Under the pieces are notes generated by a model that saw nothing but the letters and a program-made list of their open reading frames with translations, was not told the DNA's origin and searched no databases. Positions 1 to 8,862 of a stretch of DNA of 54,761 bases are shown here, piece by piece; within the stretch, counting starts at the first letter, position 1, and the number at the start of each line of letters is the position of its first letter. Both the position numbers and the translations under genes were made by a program. The stretch is taken from contig JAGLZA010000140.1 in the NCBI GenBank assembly GCA_023131835.1, forward strand, positions 1 to 54,761. Direction: 5' to 3'. Origin of the DNA: Caldifarciminota bacterium (GTDB lineage Bacteria > Hydrothermota > UBA3072).

Positions 1-2276
1 CTTTGTTTATCTGCCTGGATAACATCAATTGGGCGGATGATGCCTCATTGGAACTTCTTCACTACCTGATCAGGACCTTGAAAGACAGTCCTGTGTTCTT
101 CTTTCTGGTCTATCGTGTTGAGGAGGCAAAGGACAGTTCCTTCCAAAAGGTATTACAGTTGATGTCACGAGAAGGTTTATACAATAATATAGGACTTGAC
201 CCATTGAAGACTGTTGATGTTGCAAGAATGCTTTCATTTATTATAGATAGTAATCCTTCAGTTGAACTTACTGATTATATATTTAAGGAGACGGGTGGCA
301 ATCCCTTTTTCATTGAGGAGTTAATGAAATCATTGGAGACAAATGATGCCATTGTCTGGGAAGATAACAAATGGATATTTGACAAAGATAAAAAAGTTAT
401 CATCCCCTATTCGCTTGAGGGTGTTGTTGAGAGGAAACTTGGTATGATGAACAGTGAGGCGCATTCTCTATTAGAGTATGCAGCAGTTATCGGTAGGGAA
501 TTTGACTTTAGTTTCTTACAGGACATAACAAAAATGAATGAGGGACAACTCTTCGATCTAATGGATGAAATATTGGAGATGAGGTTATTAAAAGAGAGTG
601 GTGGAGAGTGTTACCGTTTTACCGAGGCTATAATCAGAGAAATAATCTATCAAAAAATACCAGGGGTTAAACTAAAACATTATCATCAAACAGTCGGTGA
701 GGAGTTGTTGAGTATTTATAAAGACAACATTGAAAGTATAATCGAGGAATTAGCCCATCATTTTTATTTAAGTAAAGACCGAGACAGGGCAATAGAATAT
801 AGTGTACTTGCTGGTGATAGGGCAAAAGATGCTTATGCAAATCAGGATGCAATAAGGTTTTATACAAGGGTAATTGAATATTTAAGGGATAAAATAACGA
901 CAGGCGTAGAGTTGAGAGAAATAGAATGTTTAAGAAAGAGAGCAGTAATATTGAATCTGGTTGGAAAGAATGAGAAAGCATTGGTGGACTTAGAAACGGC
1001 GGTCAATAAGGCTAAAAGGATAAATAACAAAAAAGAAGAAGCCAATTGTCTGATTGAATTTTGTAAAATCCATCAGGATTCTGCTCAATATAACGAGGCC
1101 AAAAAAAAGGCTAAAATATCTCTCGAAATTTTTCAAGAGCTGAACGAGAGGAAAGGTGAGGCACAAAGCCTCAATAATATCGGTAGTGTTTATGATGATC
1201 TTAGTGAATATTCTACCGCGTTGGAGTTTTACAAACGGTCATTAAAAATAGTAGAAGAGATTGGTGACCGAAAAGATGAGGCAAAAACCCTCAACAACAT
1301 TGGTACTACTCACTGGTATCTTGGTGGATATTCTACTGCGTTGGAGTTTTACCAACGTTCATTAAAAATAGTAGATGAGATTGGTGACCGAAAAGATGAG
1401 GCAAAAATCCTTAACAACATTGGTATAGTTAATAACGATCTCGGCGAATACTCTACCTGCTTGGAGTTTTTTAAGCGCTCGTTAAAAATAATAGAAGAGA
1501 TTGGTGACCGTAAAGATGAGGCGAAAATTCTCAACAACATTGGCGTTATTCATCGACATCTTGGTAAATATACTGAAGCACTAAAGTTCTATAAGCGTTC
1601 ATTAAAAATAATAGAAGAGATTGGTACCCGCAAATATAAGTCGGGAGTCCTCCATAACATCGGCATTATTCATTGTCATCTTGGCGAATATTCTACTGCA
1701 TTGGAGTTCTATGAACGTTCATTAAAAATAAGAAAGGAGTTGGCTGATCGTCAAGGCGAAGCGGAAACTCTGTCAAGCATCGGGAATGTCTTTCTTGAAG
1801 TGGGCAATTTTACAAAAGCTAAAAGATATTTCAATAATGCTTATTCGATCGCCAGGGAAATAAAATCGAAACCACTCCTTGCCGATGTTTCTCTCGGTCT
1901 CACATCGGTCTATATAGAGAAAAATAATCTTAAGAAGGCAAATACGGAATTAAAGCAAGTCTCATCCCTTGCTGAAGAACTTACCTCAAAGGGAATAAAA
2001 GCAGAGGCACTTTGTCTTTCGGGACGGCTTCACACAAAAGGAAAGGAATGGAACGAGGCAAAGACCTCTTTTGAGCAATCCATATCACTCTTAAAAAAAA
2101 TAAAAAACAAGATTGAACTTGCGAAGGTTTATTATTATCAGAGTTTAATGTTCAAAGACTATGGTGATAAAACCAATGCAAAGGAAGCCTTCACAAAAGC
2201 AATGAAATTCTTTAAAGAGATTGGCTCAAAAGGTTGGATTAAGAAAATAAAGGAAGACTCCATTTTTAGACAATGA
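1..2276 (+). CDS. ATPase/TPR regulatory protein, 5' end outside window
   Basis: This is the C-terminal part of a large ATP-binding regulator of the predicted-ATPase type found in signalling proteins and fused to some Ser/Thr kinases and adenylate cyclases. The first visible residues, FICLDNINWADDASLELL, match a Walker B region, so the Walker A motif and N-terminus lie before base 1; the TTG at base 3 is not a real start. From about residue 385 to 590 there are five 40-residue tetratricopeptide repeats of the kinesin-light-chain type, with core EYSTALEFYKRSLKI. In the DNA they show as a 120-bp period from about 1200 to 1770. More diverged helical repeats follow to the stop. TPR arrays bind proteins, so a signalling or scaffold role is likely. 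The partner is unknown. Confidence 0.75.
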   Translation, partial: LFICLDNINWADDASLELLHYLIRTLKDSPVFFFLVYRVEEAKDSSFQKVLQLMSREGLYNNIGLDPLKTVDVARMLSFIIDSNPSVELTDYIFKETGGNPFFIEELMKSLETNDAIVWEDNKWIFDKDKKVIIPYSLEGVVERKLGMMNSEAHSLLEYAAVIGREFDFSFLQDITKMNEGQLFDLMDEILEMRLLKESGGECYRFTEAIIREIIYQKIPGVKLKHYHQTVGEELLSIYKDNIESIIEELAHHFYLSKDRDRAIEYSVLAGDRAKDAYANQDAIRFYTRVIEYLRDKITTGVELREIECLRKRAVILNLVGKNEKALVDLETAVNKAKRINNKKEEANCLIEFCKIHQDSAQYNEAKKKAKISLEIFQELNERKGEAQSLNNIGSVYDDLSEYSTALEFYKRSLKIVEEIGDRKDEAKTLNNIGTTHWYLGGYSTALEFYQRSLKIVDEIGDRKDEAKILNNIGIVNNDLGEYSTCLEFFKRSLKIIEEIGDRKDEAKILNNIGVIHRHLGKYTEALKFYKRSLKIIEEIGTRKYKSGVLHNIGIIHCHLGEYSTALEFYERSLKIRKELADRQGEAETLSSIGNVFLEVGNFTKAKRYFNNAYSIAREIKSKPLLADVSLGLTSVYIEKNNLKKANTELKQVSSLAEELTSKGIKAEALCLSGRLHTKGKEWNEAKTSFEQSISLLKKIKNKIELAKVYYYQSLMFKDYGDKTNAKEAFTKAMKFFKEIGSKGWIKKIKEDSIFRQ

Positions 2277-2520
2277 ACTTTTATTCCTCGCGAAGAACGC
2301 AAAGGGAGCAAAGCACGCAAAGGAATATTTGTGTAAAAATGAGGAGGCAAGGGCTCAAGGATTCAAGTGAAATATTATAAGGATTTAATGGAGTAGGCTT
2401 TCGGAATAAAAGCCAGAGGATTTGTTGCTCCGAGGCGCGTCTCGGACCGTAGTGGGCTTGGCTCTTCGAAATTTTTATCTTTCGAGAGTTCAATGAGAGA
2501 GCCGAGCGGTTTTTTTTCAC
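2277..2520. repeat. Intergenic repeat mosaic with hairpins
   Basis: No gene is seen. The first part holds the word family built on AAGAACGCAAAGG and AAAGCACGCAAAGG, which recurs in other gaps in both orientations. From about 2430 there are nested inverted repeats: CGAG/CTCG around GCGCGT, and GGCTCTT/GAGAGCC enclosing a hairpin whose arms are CTCTTCGAAA and TTTCGAGAG. A run of eight T follows the sequence GCCGAGCGG near 2510. The last element could act as a rho-independent terminator for the upstream gene. It could equally be part of a repeat, because similar hairpins occur at 20364-20429. Confidence 0.5.
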
Positions 2521-2549
2521 TTGACAAACATCCTGTTTAACAATATCTA
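2521..2549 (+). promoter_or_regulatory. Predicted promoter for the C25-like protease gene
   Basis: A perfect -35 box TTGACA (2521-2526) is followed after 17 bases by a weak -10 candidate TATCTA (2544-2549). The ribosome site AAAGGAGTG (2557-2565) and the ATG at 2570 lie just downstream. TTGACA at the 3' edge of the repeat zone is a pattern repeated before several genes in this window. Confidence 0.45.
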
Positions 2550-2569
2550 TAGACTTAAAGGAGTGATAT

Positions 2570-5098
2570 ATGTTTCTGTTCTTCACCTTGTTAGTATCCA
2601 ATGAATTAAGAGAATTAAATTATGTAGACCCATTAGATAGAACCCCCTCACATTATCAGGAATATAAACTAACACGGAGCAGAAAAACATTCAATAGTAA
2701 AATTATTAAATCCTCAAGAGCACTCGATAACGAACTTATTGTCGTTATAGTAAACGATAGTCTTTATCCAAAAATTCAGGGTTCTGTTGACCAGTATCTT
2801 CAGGATCTCACTAACGAAGGTTATGCTGCAGAGCTTATTACAACTCTTGGCGGCACTCCAGCAGATATAAGAAATCTATTGAAATCAGAACTACCTAATG
2901 GCTTGATTGGTGCATTGTTAGTCGGAGACCTACCAATTGCCTGGTGGGAAGAGGGATCATACGGTGAAGACTATCCAATTGATTTCTTCTTCACTGATTT
3001 AGATGGCAATTGGATTGATTCCGATAATAATGGGCTCTATGATGAGCATAGTTCCGGAAGTGGTAACCTTTTACCTGAAATCTGGCTGGGAAGATTGTAT
3101 GCATCACGTTTAACCTACAATAATGAGGCAAAACTGATAAATGATTATTTCAATAGAAATCATCAATATCGAATTGGTATACTGAGCTTACCAAACCGAG
3201 GACTGGTTTACAATGAGGTCGATTGGTATCCAAATGACCATGGAATGAACTATCTATATTCTGATGTTACTGTTGTAAATGATGAAAACACCACCACTTC
3301 CTATGATTATAAAAACCGTCTGAATCAGGAATTTCAGTTTGTTCATTTATGTGCCCATTCATCATGCTGGGCACATACCTTTTTTCTGGAAGGTGATGAA
3401 TATGGAGGTGGTTCAGTCTTCAGTTTTGAAATTCCTTTTCTTGATCCAGATGCCTTTTTCTATTTTCTCAACGCCTGTATGGCAGGTCGATATACCGAGA
3501 CAAATAATCTGGCAGACTGGTATCTATTTTCACATTCTTATAGTCAGGTCGTTATTGCCAGCAGTTCGCTAATGTATGGTATAAACAGCCTCTCGGATTT
3601 CTATCAAGCATTGAGTCAGGATTCAACATTTGGCGATGCCTTTAAGAAATGGTTTAATTCCAATTATAATTGGTTTATGGGCACCTTAATGCTTGGCGAT
3701 CCTTCTTTAAAGGTATTAGACCATCCTTTACACACTGTAAATAACGAAAAACCAGTGTATTATAGTAACGTCTCATTCGACTGGATAATACATCAAGTAG
3801 AAAATAGCCCATTTGTCAATGGCAATCCAACCCCTGGTAAATCCCAGAACACCTTATGGATATTCTGGGATTCAGGAAGGATTGTTCGCTCTGACACTTA
3901 TGGTTCATACTTCACAGGTTCTGGGTTTGCCACACCCGAATCACTCGCCTGGCACGAATACTATGATTTCTTTCCAACTACAACAACAGATAGCGATGGA
4001 AGACTCTGGGTTGCCTGGCAGAGTTTTCGTGACTACTATGGATATACACATTTCAATATCTATAGTTGTTATTATTATAATGGGGCCTGGTCCTCTCCAC
4101 AGAATGTCAATCCTCTTGCTGGCTGGCATGATGTTCAGGGAGCACTTGCTGCAGGTAGTGATAATAAGGTCTGGATCGCTTTCAAAAGTTACCGCGATGG
4201 AAATGCCAATATCTATGTCTCAAATTCAACATCTGGTGGCGCCTGGCTAAACTCTTATGCCCTTACACAAACACCAGAGGATGAAACTGACCCCGCAATA
4301 GTAGTTGATAGAGATAATAATGTCTGGGTTTTCTGGTCGAATAGTAGTAATGGACACTTTCAGATATTTGGCAGACGATATAATGGCACCTGGGAAAACA
4401 TCTTTGCAGTTGATACAAGCAATACCAGTAATTTATCAGTCCAAGCAGCAATAGATAGCCTAAATCGAATCTGGCTCGTCTGGCACCGCTGGGACAATAA
4501 TCAAAGTGATATTTTTTATTCTTACTATGATGGAAGTAATTGGCTATCACCAGAGCCAATTACAAATGATACTGAAGATGACATCCTTCCTTCAATCACA
4601 GTTGATGGGTTTGGTCGCCCTTGGGTATGTTGGATGTCTGATAGGGATGGTAACTGGAATATTTATCATTCGTATTATGATAATGGGTGGAATTCGCCAC
4701 AAGCAGTTACAACTGATGCATCTTGCGATATTGATCCTTCCATAATCTGTGTTGACTCATTACAGATATGTATAACCTGGGCATCAAACAGAAATAACTA
4801 TTGGAATATATACGCAGCTTTTACTGATATAACAGCAGTACTGGAAAAGGAACTACATTCATATAAAAAACCTATAGTTCGGGCTCTGCCAAACCCCTTT
4901 TATGATGCCGTTCTCTTTGAATCCAGTATTCCTTTTGAGTTAGAGATCTACAATATAACAGGTAGATTAATGAAGAGGTTCAATAATAACAAGAAAACAT
5001 ATATATGGAAACCAAAAGGATTGGCACAGGGTGTCTACCTTGCACGAATCAAAACGAAATTTAACGAGAAATACCTAAAAATTATACATATAAAATAA
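2570..5098 (+). CDS. Secreted gingipain-like cysteine protease (C25-type) with sorting domain
   Basis: The 842-residue protein resembles family C25 peptidases (clan CD, caspase/gingipain fold). The catalytic pair expected for the clan is visible as H263 in HLCAHSS and C303 in FLNACMAG. Before it come the LLVGDLPIAWW and ITTLGGTPADIRNLL segments usual for this fold. Residues about 390-760 contain repeats with W-W-SxRDGxxNIY spacing, suggesting a beta-propeller or BNR-like adhesion region. The last 75 residues (PNPF...LEIYNITGRLMKR...GVYLARI) look like a type A T9SS sorting domain, so the protein is probably exported and anchored or released at the surface. The start ATG has a good ribosome site. 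The leader MFLFFTLLVS is very short and uncharged. Substrate is unknown. Confidence 0.72.
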   Translation: MFLFFTLLVSNELRELNYVDPLDRTPSHYQEYKLTRSRKTFNSKIIKSSRALDNELIVVIVNDSLYPKIQGSVDQYLQDLTNEGYAAELITTLGGTPADIRNLLKSELPNGLIGALLVGDLPIAWWEEGSYGEDYPIDFFFTDLDGNWIDSDNNGLYDEHSSGSGNLLPEIWLGRLYASRLTYNNEAKLINDYFNRNHQYRIGILSLPNRGLVYNEVDWYPNDHGMNYLYSDVTVVNDENTTTSYDYKNRLNQEFQFVHLCAHSSCWAHTFFLEGDEYGGGSVFSFEIPFLDPDAFFYFLNACMAGRYTETNNLADWYLFSHSYSQVVIASSSLMYGINSLSDFYQALSQDSTFGDAFKKWFNSNYNWFMGTLMLGDPSLKVLDHPLHTVNNEKPVYYSNVSFDWIIHQVENSPFVNGNPTPGKSQNTLWIFWDSGRIVRSDTYGSYFTGSGFATPESLAWHEYYDFFPTTTTDSDGRLWVAWQSFRDYYGYTHFNIYSCYYYNGAWSSPQNVNPLAGWHDVQGALAAGSDNKVWIAFKSYRDGNANIYVSNSTSGGAWLNSYALTQTPEDETDPAIVVDRDNNVWVFWSNSSNGHFQIFGRRYNGTWENIFAVDTSNTSNLSVQAAIDSLNRIWLVWHRWDNNQSDIFYSYYDGSNWLSPEPITNDTEDDILPSITVDGFGRPWVCWMSDRDGNWNIYHSYYDNGWNSPQAVTTDASCDIDPSIICVDSLQICITWASNRNNYWNIYAAFTDITAVLEKELHSYKKPIVRALPNPFYDAVLFESSIPFELEIYNITGRLMKRFNNNKKTYIWKPKGLAQGVYLARIKTKFNEKYLKIIHIK

Positions 5099-5360
5099 AC
5101 CAGACCCTTACAAATGTAGGCACGATTTTAACCGTGCATTTAGCACGAATAAATTCGTACCTACAGTACTATCTGGATCCAGTTGTAGGAGCGGTTTGGA
5201 TAATCGCGATAATCGCGACAGGGATGTCGCTTCTACAAAGGGGCAGGAGACCTGACCCCTACACACAAAATCCTAATTAACCCGTATCACTATATGCTTG
5301 AGTTTTTGCGAACCCGAGAAATTTGGCACATGACTTTAAAAAAAATCGGATTAAAATGGA
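5099..5360. repeat. Intergenic palindromic repeats
   Basis: No gene is seen. The stretch contains several members of the palindromic repeat family: a GCACGA/TCGTGC type near 5140-5160, a GCGACA-GGGA-TGTCGC hairpin near 5214-5229 followed by TTCTACAAA, and a GGGGCAGG-AGA-CCTGACCCC type near 5240-5262. Each is flanked on one or both sides by TGTAGG or CCTACA. Confidence 0.6.
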
Positions 5361-5363
5361 ATT

Positions 5364-5468
5364 ATGATTAAAAGATACCTGTTTGATGACGTTAAGGAGC
5401 ATCTTTCTAAGAAAGAAATTAGTTTTATTGTTGGTCCAAGACAGGCGGGCAAGACTACTTTAATGTGA
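5364..5468 (+). pseudogene. Remnant of an AAA ATPase (DUF4143-type), N-terminus only
   Basis: An open stretch of 34 codons begins at ATG 5364 and reads MIKRYLFDDVKEHL, then FIVGPRQAGKTTLM before TGA. The GPRQAGKTTL Walker A and the preceding pattern are typical of the N-terminus of ATP-binding proteins of the AAA_14/DUF4143 family, which are usually near 400 residues. Nothing of the rest is visible downstream, so this looks like a deleted gene whose first hundred bases survive between repeats. It could have been moved here together with the repeat DNA. Confidence 0.6.
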
Positions 5469-5566
5469 TATAGGGACGGGGCATTAATTTGTGACATTAG
5501 TAATTGAGTTGAAAGAAAACTATTTAACCATTTTACCAATTAACCATTCAACTTTTTTTCACTACC

Positions 5567-5594
5567 TTGACAGGGTAGGTTCTCCGGTTATAGT
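5567..5594 (+). promoter_or_regulatory. Predicted sigma70-type promoter
   Basis: TTGACA (5567-5572) and TATAGT (5589-5594) are separated by 16 bases. Transcription from here would begin near 5600, just before the small ORF at 5614 and the barrel gene at 5708. Confidence 0.6.
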
Positions 5595-5613
5595 AACAAC
5601 CAGGGAAGGTAAT

Positions 5614-5697
5614 ATGAAAAGGGGAAATACCTACGAAGCATTTGGAATGAGGTTGCGTAAAAAAGAGATGGAATCATTTATATTTTATCATCCTTAA
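5614..5697 (+). CDS. Small ORF of unknown function (27 aa)
   Basis: A 27-codon ORF starts at ATG 5614, seven bases after GGGAAGG. It lies directly downstream of a good promoter and ends one base before the AAGGAGG that serves the next gene. The product is basic and hydrophilic (MKRGNTYEAFGMRLRKK and a short aromatic tail). I recognise no family. It might be a leader peptide for the barrel gene or the remains of a longer gene, since the same frame is open upstream to 5491 without a good start. Confidence 0.3.
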   Translation: MKRGNTYEAFGMRLRKKEMESFIFYHP

Positions 5698-5707
5698 GGA
5701 GGATTAG

Positions 5708-7797
5708 ATGTTTTTATATTCTACAATATTATTGACTTCTTTAGTGGTAATTTCAGAGAATTTTGTTTTTTTCCTGCTGATTCAATACAGGATATCCTTT
5801 TGCTAAATACTAAATATACGGAGGTGTTTGGTAACTATTATCAATATGGAATACCTTTGTATAACTTAGATATAACCTACGAAGGGTTTGAAATCGATAA
5901 TAGGTATGCACCCGGAAGGATATTTCAGATACCCCTGCTCTCAATAAAATCCTTTTCGGGAAATAGAGAATTAACATTCAGGAATATGGACAATAAAGGA
6001 CTTATGCTGAATTATAAGACTTCAGATTACCATATTGAGAAATTCAACAGAGTTTTGGATAAAAACCAGCCTGATTTATACAACTGGAATAGAGAAGCAC
6101 TAAATAATGTATCCTTTCTTTGCGGAATACCATTTCATAAGAATGGAGACATCATATTTTCCGGAGAAATTTTCAAAACTAATGGATTCCATCCTTACAC
6201 TGACGAAAACAAATTGAATCTCTTTGGTTTAGTCGGGTTACCCCTTGGGCCTCTGGATATGAAAGTAATTGGCATCTATAATTCATCGAAATACCACCAA
6301 TATATTGCCCAATGGAAGTATAACCTTTCAGGACTTCCTGATTATGAAGGAAAAAATATATTCTTTGGAATAGATTTGAGAAAAACCTTTGGCAATCTTG
6401 CACTTAACTTGCAGTACAATTTCCAGCAGGAATATGAACACCTGAATATCTTTGAGGATGGAAGTTATGACAGAAATGGTGATGGACAAATAGATTCACT
6501 TGACAGGAATGGTGTTGATGACTTTTCTGATTCGGATAATGATTTTGATGTAGAGATTGATACATTTCCAGAACGTGGCTTTGAATGGGATGACATTGTA
6601 TTATATCCCAATATAAGGAGTTATGACGTCTATGGTTTCTGCATCGATGGATACTGGCAAGCTCCCTGGGCAACTAAAAGAGTAAACATTCATAGGTTAA
6701 TAATGGGAAGTGAACTGCACACTAGTTTTAACAATCCAGGTATAAAACTGGGAATTGAAGAATACAATGTTCTGGATTATACTGTTAACACAGAAGATGT
6801 CCCATATTATGAGTATTACAAAGGGAAGCCAAAATTATTTAGTATCTTATTTTATAATATCTCTCATTCCGGGATATTTTCCTTTGGAATAAAGATAAAA
6901 AGAGAATTTTTCCTCACTGATTCAACATCCGAGAAATTTTCGGAGTTACTTGGGATTTCCCCTTCCATCGCTCCTTTTGAAAACGTCACTTTTTATGGAG
7001 ACTTTTCATATATCTCTGAGTTCCCCTGTATGAAATATATGTGGCCACTGGAGGGAAAATATCTTACACCGTATGGGATCCATCCTAATCCTGCACTTGG
7101 CTACTTAAGTAAAAAACAGTTCACCCTCGGAGTTGAATGGGAAGTTTTTGGGTTAGACTTAGGCATTGAGGGCATATATACCAGTGGGGAAGGTTTTCCA
7201 GCTACTTCTATAGAATGGATTACTATGCTTACTTATATTACAACATACATAGATTCAATTGATTATAACTATAAAGGTATACATTTATCTGCTGAGTTTT
7301 CAAAGAAATTTTCAATAATTAACCCTGAAATCGATCTCAATTATACATACGGTATATGTAAATATCCCGCTATTGTAAGTGATTGGGTAACAGGAGACAC
7401 TACCATTATTCGCCAAACACAAGGGAGCAAAAGGCATAATCTCAATCTTTTCCTATCAATGCTCTCTAATCAGGGTTATATACCCTCAATAAATGTGTTA
7501 TTTAAATATCAATCAGGAATACCTCATTATTATCGTGGTAGGGATGGAAAATACAAGAGTGTATTCTCAGCTGACAATATATATTTAGACCTTACCCTGA
7601 GAGAGTCATTCAACATCCTTACTAAAGATGTTGAATTTTACTTTGAGGTTAGAAATCTAATAAACAGGAATAATGCGCTTTATTTTGCTGATATATATGA
7701 GTATCTCAATTTTGATGACCCAGACGGAAAATATAACGATCCCACTGTGTATAACCCCCATAGGGTTATAAGAACAGGGATAATGTTGAGGTTGTAA
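5708..7797 (+). pseudogene. TonB-receptor-like outer-membrane barrel, frameshifted in a T7 run
   Basis: A strong ribosome site (AAGGAGG) precedes ATG 5708, which encodes the leader-like MFLYSTILLTSLVVIS. This frame stops at 5804, while the long downstream frame has only a TTG at 5800. Adding one T to the T7 run at 5766-5772 joins the two frames, giving ...SENFVFFPADSIQDILLLN... and a protein of about 696 residues. The body is rich in alternating aromatic strands and ends RVIRTGIMLRL, as outer-membrane barrels do. It carries a calcium-loop-like stretch (RNGDGQIDSLDRNG) near residues 225-240 of the downstream part. It resembles the barrel part of TonB-dependent receptors; I see no clear plug domain. 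The frameshift may be a real mutation, transcript slippage or a sequencing error. Confidence 0.6.
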
Positions 7798-8785
7798 AAT
7801 CTATCATTTTCCATTGATTTAGTTTTCCACCTCCTCCCTATCCAGGCAAGGCATGCCTTGCCTCTACAATGGGCGACTCGGCGAGTCGCCCCTACAATCG
7901 CACGAATAAATTCGTGCCCCATTAAATAGTAAACATTTTACAGGGCAAGCCTACAATTCGTTTACCCCGTTAGATAAAGAAATTATCTGACGGGGCGGGC
8001 TTGTAGAGGCAATTCATGAATTGCCACTACTCCAGAGAGCTTTGCTTTCTTTGCGAGAAAATCTTTGTATAGAGATTGCTTCACTGGGGTCGGGCAGGAA
8101 GAAAAGCCTGCCCCGTGGAATAGGAGAGATTACCTGAAGTGCTTCTATTCCACGGGGTGAACAATGACATGGTTCGCAATGACATCCAAAAGGACAAGGT
8201 ATACCTTGTCCCTACAAAAATCGCGACAGGGATATCGCTCCTACAAAAGGGTCAGGAGACCTGACCCCTACATACCCCAGCGGGTTTGATGAATCAAACC
8301 CCTACAATGGGCGAGGAAACCTCGCCCCTACAAAACTACAAAACAGAATTCTATTTGCGAGCTTTGCATCCTTCGCGTTCTTTGCGTGAACTTAAATGTA
8401 GAACCGTGCAGGAACCGTGGCTATAAACCAGAATTAGACACAGATAACACAGATAATAACTGATAAAGAAAAATAAAAAAAATCAGTCTTAATCAGTGAA
8501 AATCTGTGTCAAAAAAATGGGGGGGAGGAGGGGTAACAAAAGAATTATTCTTAAACCGTGTCATTCCGTGGCTATAAATGGGAGGGGAAAGGGGAGTTAA
8601 AAAATCAGTGTTCTTTTAGGGGAAGTAGAGGGGGATTCTTTAAATCAGTTAAATCAGTGAAAATCCGTGTCAAAAAATGGGGGGAAAGGGGATTAAACAA
8701 CCTATCTTAAAACAGTGTCTTAAAACCGTAGTATAAGATGGGAAGGGTTGGGGATTAATTTTCACAAAATAACATAAAAAAAACC
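7798..8785. repeat. Long intergenic repeat mosaic
   Basis: This gap of nearly 1 kb holds no gene that I can support. It contains the densest set of palindromes in the window: AGGCAAGGCATGCCTTGCCT at 7844-7863, GGGCGACTC/GAGTCGCCC at 7871-7891, GCACGAAT/ATTCGTGC at 7900-7917, GGACAAGGTATACCTTGTCC at 8192-8211, GGGTCAGG/CCTGACCC at 8249-8267, GGGTTTGAT/ATCAAACCC at 8282-8301 and GGGCGAGG/CCTCGCCC at 8309-8327, mostly with CCTACAA between them. A 13-bp stem (CCCCGTGGAATAG, 8111-8123 with 8145-8157) overlaps a smaller hairpin at 8092-8113. After 8340 other word families appear: AATCAGTGAAAATCTGTGTC and close copies, ACCGTGCAGGAACCGTGGC, and G-rich runs. Confidence 0.7.
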
Positions 8786-8813
8786 TTGACCTTTTATTCT
8801 CTTCTGTTATTAT
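8786..8813 (+). promoter_or_regulatory. Predicted promoter of the long OB-fold/ABC gene set
   Basis: TTGACC (8786-8791) and TATTAT (8808-8813) are spaced by 16 bases. A start near 8820 would give a leader of about 40 bases before AGGAGG (8851-8856) and ATG 8863. No equally good promoter is seen in the following 17 kb, which supports a single transcription unit. Confidence 0.6.
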
Positions 8814-8862
8814 GTAGATTGATGTTTTTTATAAACTCATGTTAAACAAGAGGAGGTTCTTT

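Noticed and set aside
1200-1770. 120-bp tandem DNA repeat as a mobile or satellite element
   Set aside because: The period equals exactly 40 codons and the translated repeat is a normal TPR array, so it is a protein feature.
8190-8330. CRISPR array in the palindrome cluster
   Set aside because: Units are palindromes of different sequence separated by only a few bases; there are no constant repeats with unique spacers and no cas genes.
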